This document shows, piece by piece, positions 24,428 through 24,661 of a DNA stretch of 24,661 nt; the stretch's first letter is position 1; every line of letters starts with the position of its first letter. The stretch is from NCBI GenBank assembly GCA_964477295.1, contig CAYZEZ010000028.1, positions 1 to 24,661 of the forward strand. Reading direction: 5' to 3'. A program made the translations under genes and the position numbers. This DNA is from CAYZEZ01 sp964477295 (lineage in GTDB: Bacteria; Bacteroidota; Bacteroidia; Bacteroidales; SM23-62). The notes below the pieces were generated by a model that saw only the letters and a list, made by a program, of their open reading frames with translations, made no database searches and was not told where the DNA came from.

Positions 24428-24545
24428 CTGGAAAGGTAAAATTGTCGTTACCGATATATGCTTCCCAAAGCTGGATGTACAGTTGCTCCGTAAATTTTCT
24501 TTTGGTTTTTCTGATCCGGATAACAATATGGATGCCATTGACCAT
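24387..24545 (+). pseudogene. Out-of-frame continuation of the M28-like gene
   Basis: Shifted by one base relative to the upstream fragment, this segment reads LVYADPSRLFQGSNWKGKI, then VVTDICFPKLDVQLLRKF and FGFSDPDNNMDAIDHP. GKIVVTD is the kind of strand found in PA domains inserted in M28 peptidases. Sense ends where the heptamer array begins, and the array supplies a TAA stop in this frame. The rest of the gene, including the zinc ligands, is not in the window. Confidence 0.5.
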
Positions 24546-24549
24546 CCTG

Positions 24550-24661
24550 CAACCTGTAACCTGTAACCTGCAACCTGTAACCTGCAACCTGCAACCTGCA
24601 ACCTGCAACCTGTAACCTGCAACCTGCAACCTGCAACCTGCAACCTGCAACCTGCAACCTG
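24550..24661 (+). repeat. Sixteen-unit heptanucleotide tandem array (YAACCTG), open at the window end
   Basis: Sixteen consecutive 7-mers fill 24550-24661 exactly and continue to the last base. Twelve are CAACCTG; units 2, 3, 5 and 10 are TAACCTG. A partial CCTG precedes the first unit. Because 7 is not a multiple of 3, all three frames are traversed, which yields artificial repeat peptides (for example LQVAGCR on the minus strand). The array sits directly against peptidase coding sequence. Confidence 0.95.

Noticed and set aside
24411..24657. Overlapping minus-strand frames with repeated QVAGCRL-type peptides
   Set aside because: They are translations of the 7-bp array in three frames; period 7 makes every frame repetitive. 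There is no independent sign of a gene.
24550..24661. CRISPR array
   Set aside because: Units are 7 bp with no spacers, and no cas genes are present. It is a simple tandem array.

Overview
This window looks like chromosomal DNA from a free-living, heterotrophic member of the Bacteroidota. The signs are a SusC/RagA-style TonB-dependent receptor with an N-terminal carboxypeptidase-regulatory-like domain paired with a DUF4249 lipoprotein, a stand-alone SpoIIE-type PP2C phosphatase, a DEDDh exonuclease/GIY-YIG fusion of the kind common in this phylum, a secreted sulfatase, and promoter-like sequences resembling the Bacteroidota -33 TTTG / -7 TAnnTTTG pattern. No rRNA, tRNA, CRISPR array, phage gene or transposase was seen.

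Layout. Positions 1-5728 (+) are a compact branched-chain amino acid operon: leuA (5' end outside the window), leuC, leuD, a second alpha-isopropylmalate/citramalate-synthase-like gene, and leuB. Positions 5948-9334 (+) hold the TonB-dependent receptor and DUF4249 lipoprotein. Positions 9418-12159 (+) hold DUF302, zwf and pgl, the oxidative entry into the pentose phosphate pathway. Convergent to pgl is a secreted low-complexity protein with an OB-fold-like C-terminus (12214-13188, -). Next is a tight two-gene unit (+), a PP2C phosphatase and an OLD-family ATPase/TOPRIM protein, facing an exonuclease/GIY-YIG nuclease (-). After an unknown membrane protein (-) and a small ORF (+) come a sulfatase/alpha-beta-hydrolase fusion (-) and an elongation factor G paralogue (-). 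The window ends in a broken M28-like peptidase gene (+) running into a long heptanucleotide array.

Two repeat families pervade the non-coding DNA. The first is a set of degenerate 7-bp tandem arrays (1091, 8314-8463, 18124, 21722, 24550-24661) that all share a 7-nt period but differ in unit sequence. The second is a REP-like two-hairpin element present twice, directly after the stop codons of leuB and the OLD gene, with its two modules in opposite order. The points most worth following up are these repeats, the sulfatase-esterase fusion, the PP2C-OLD pair with an altered TOPRIM motif, and the secreted OB-fold protein.
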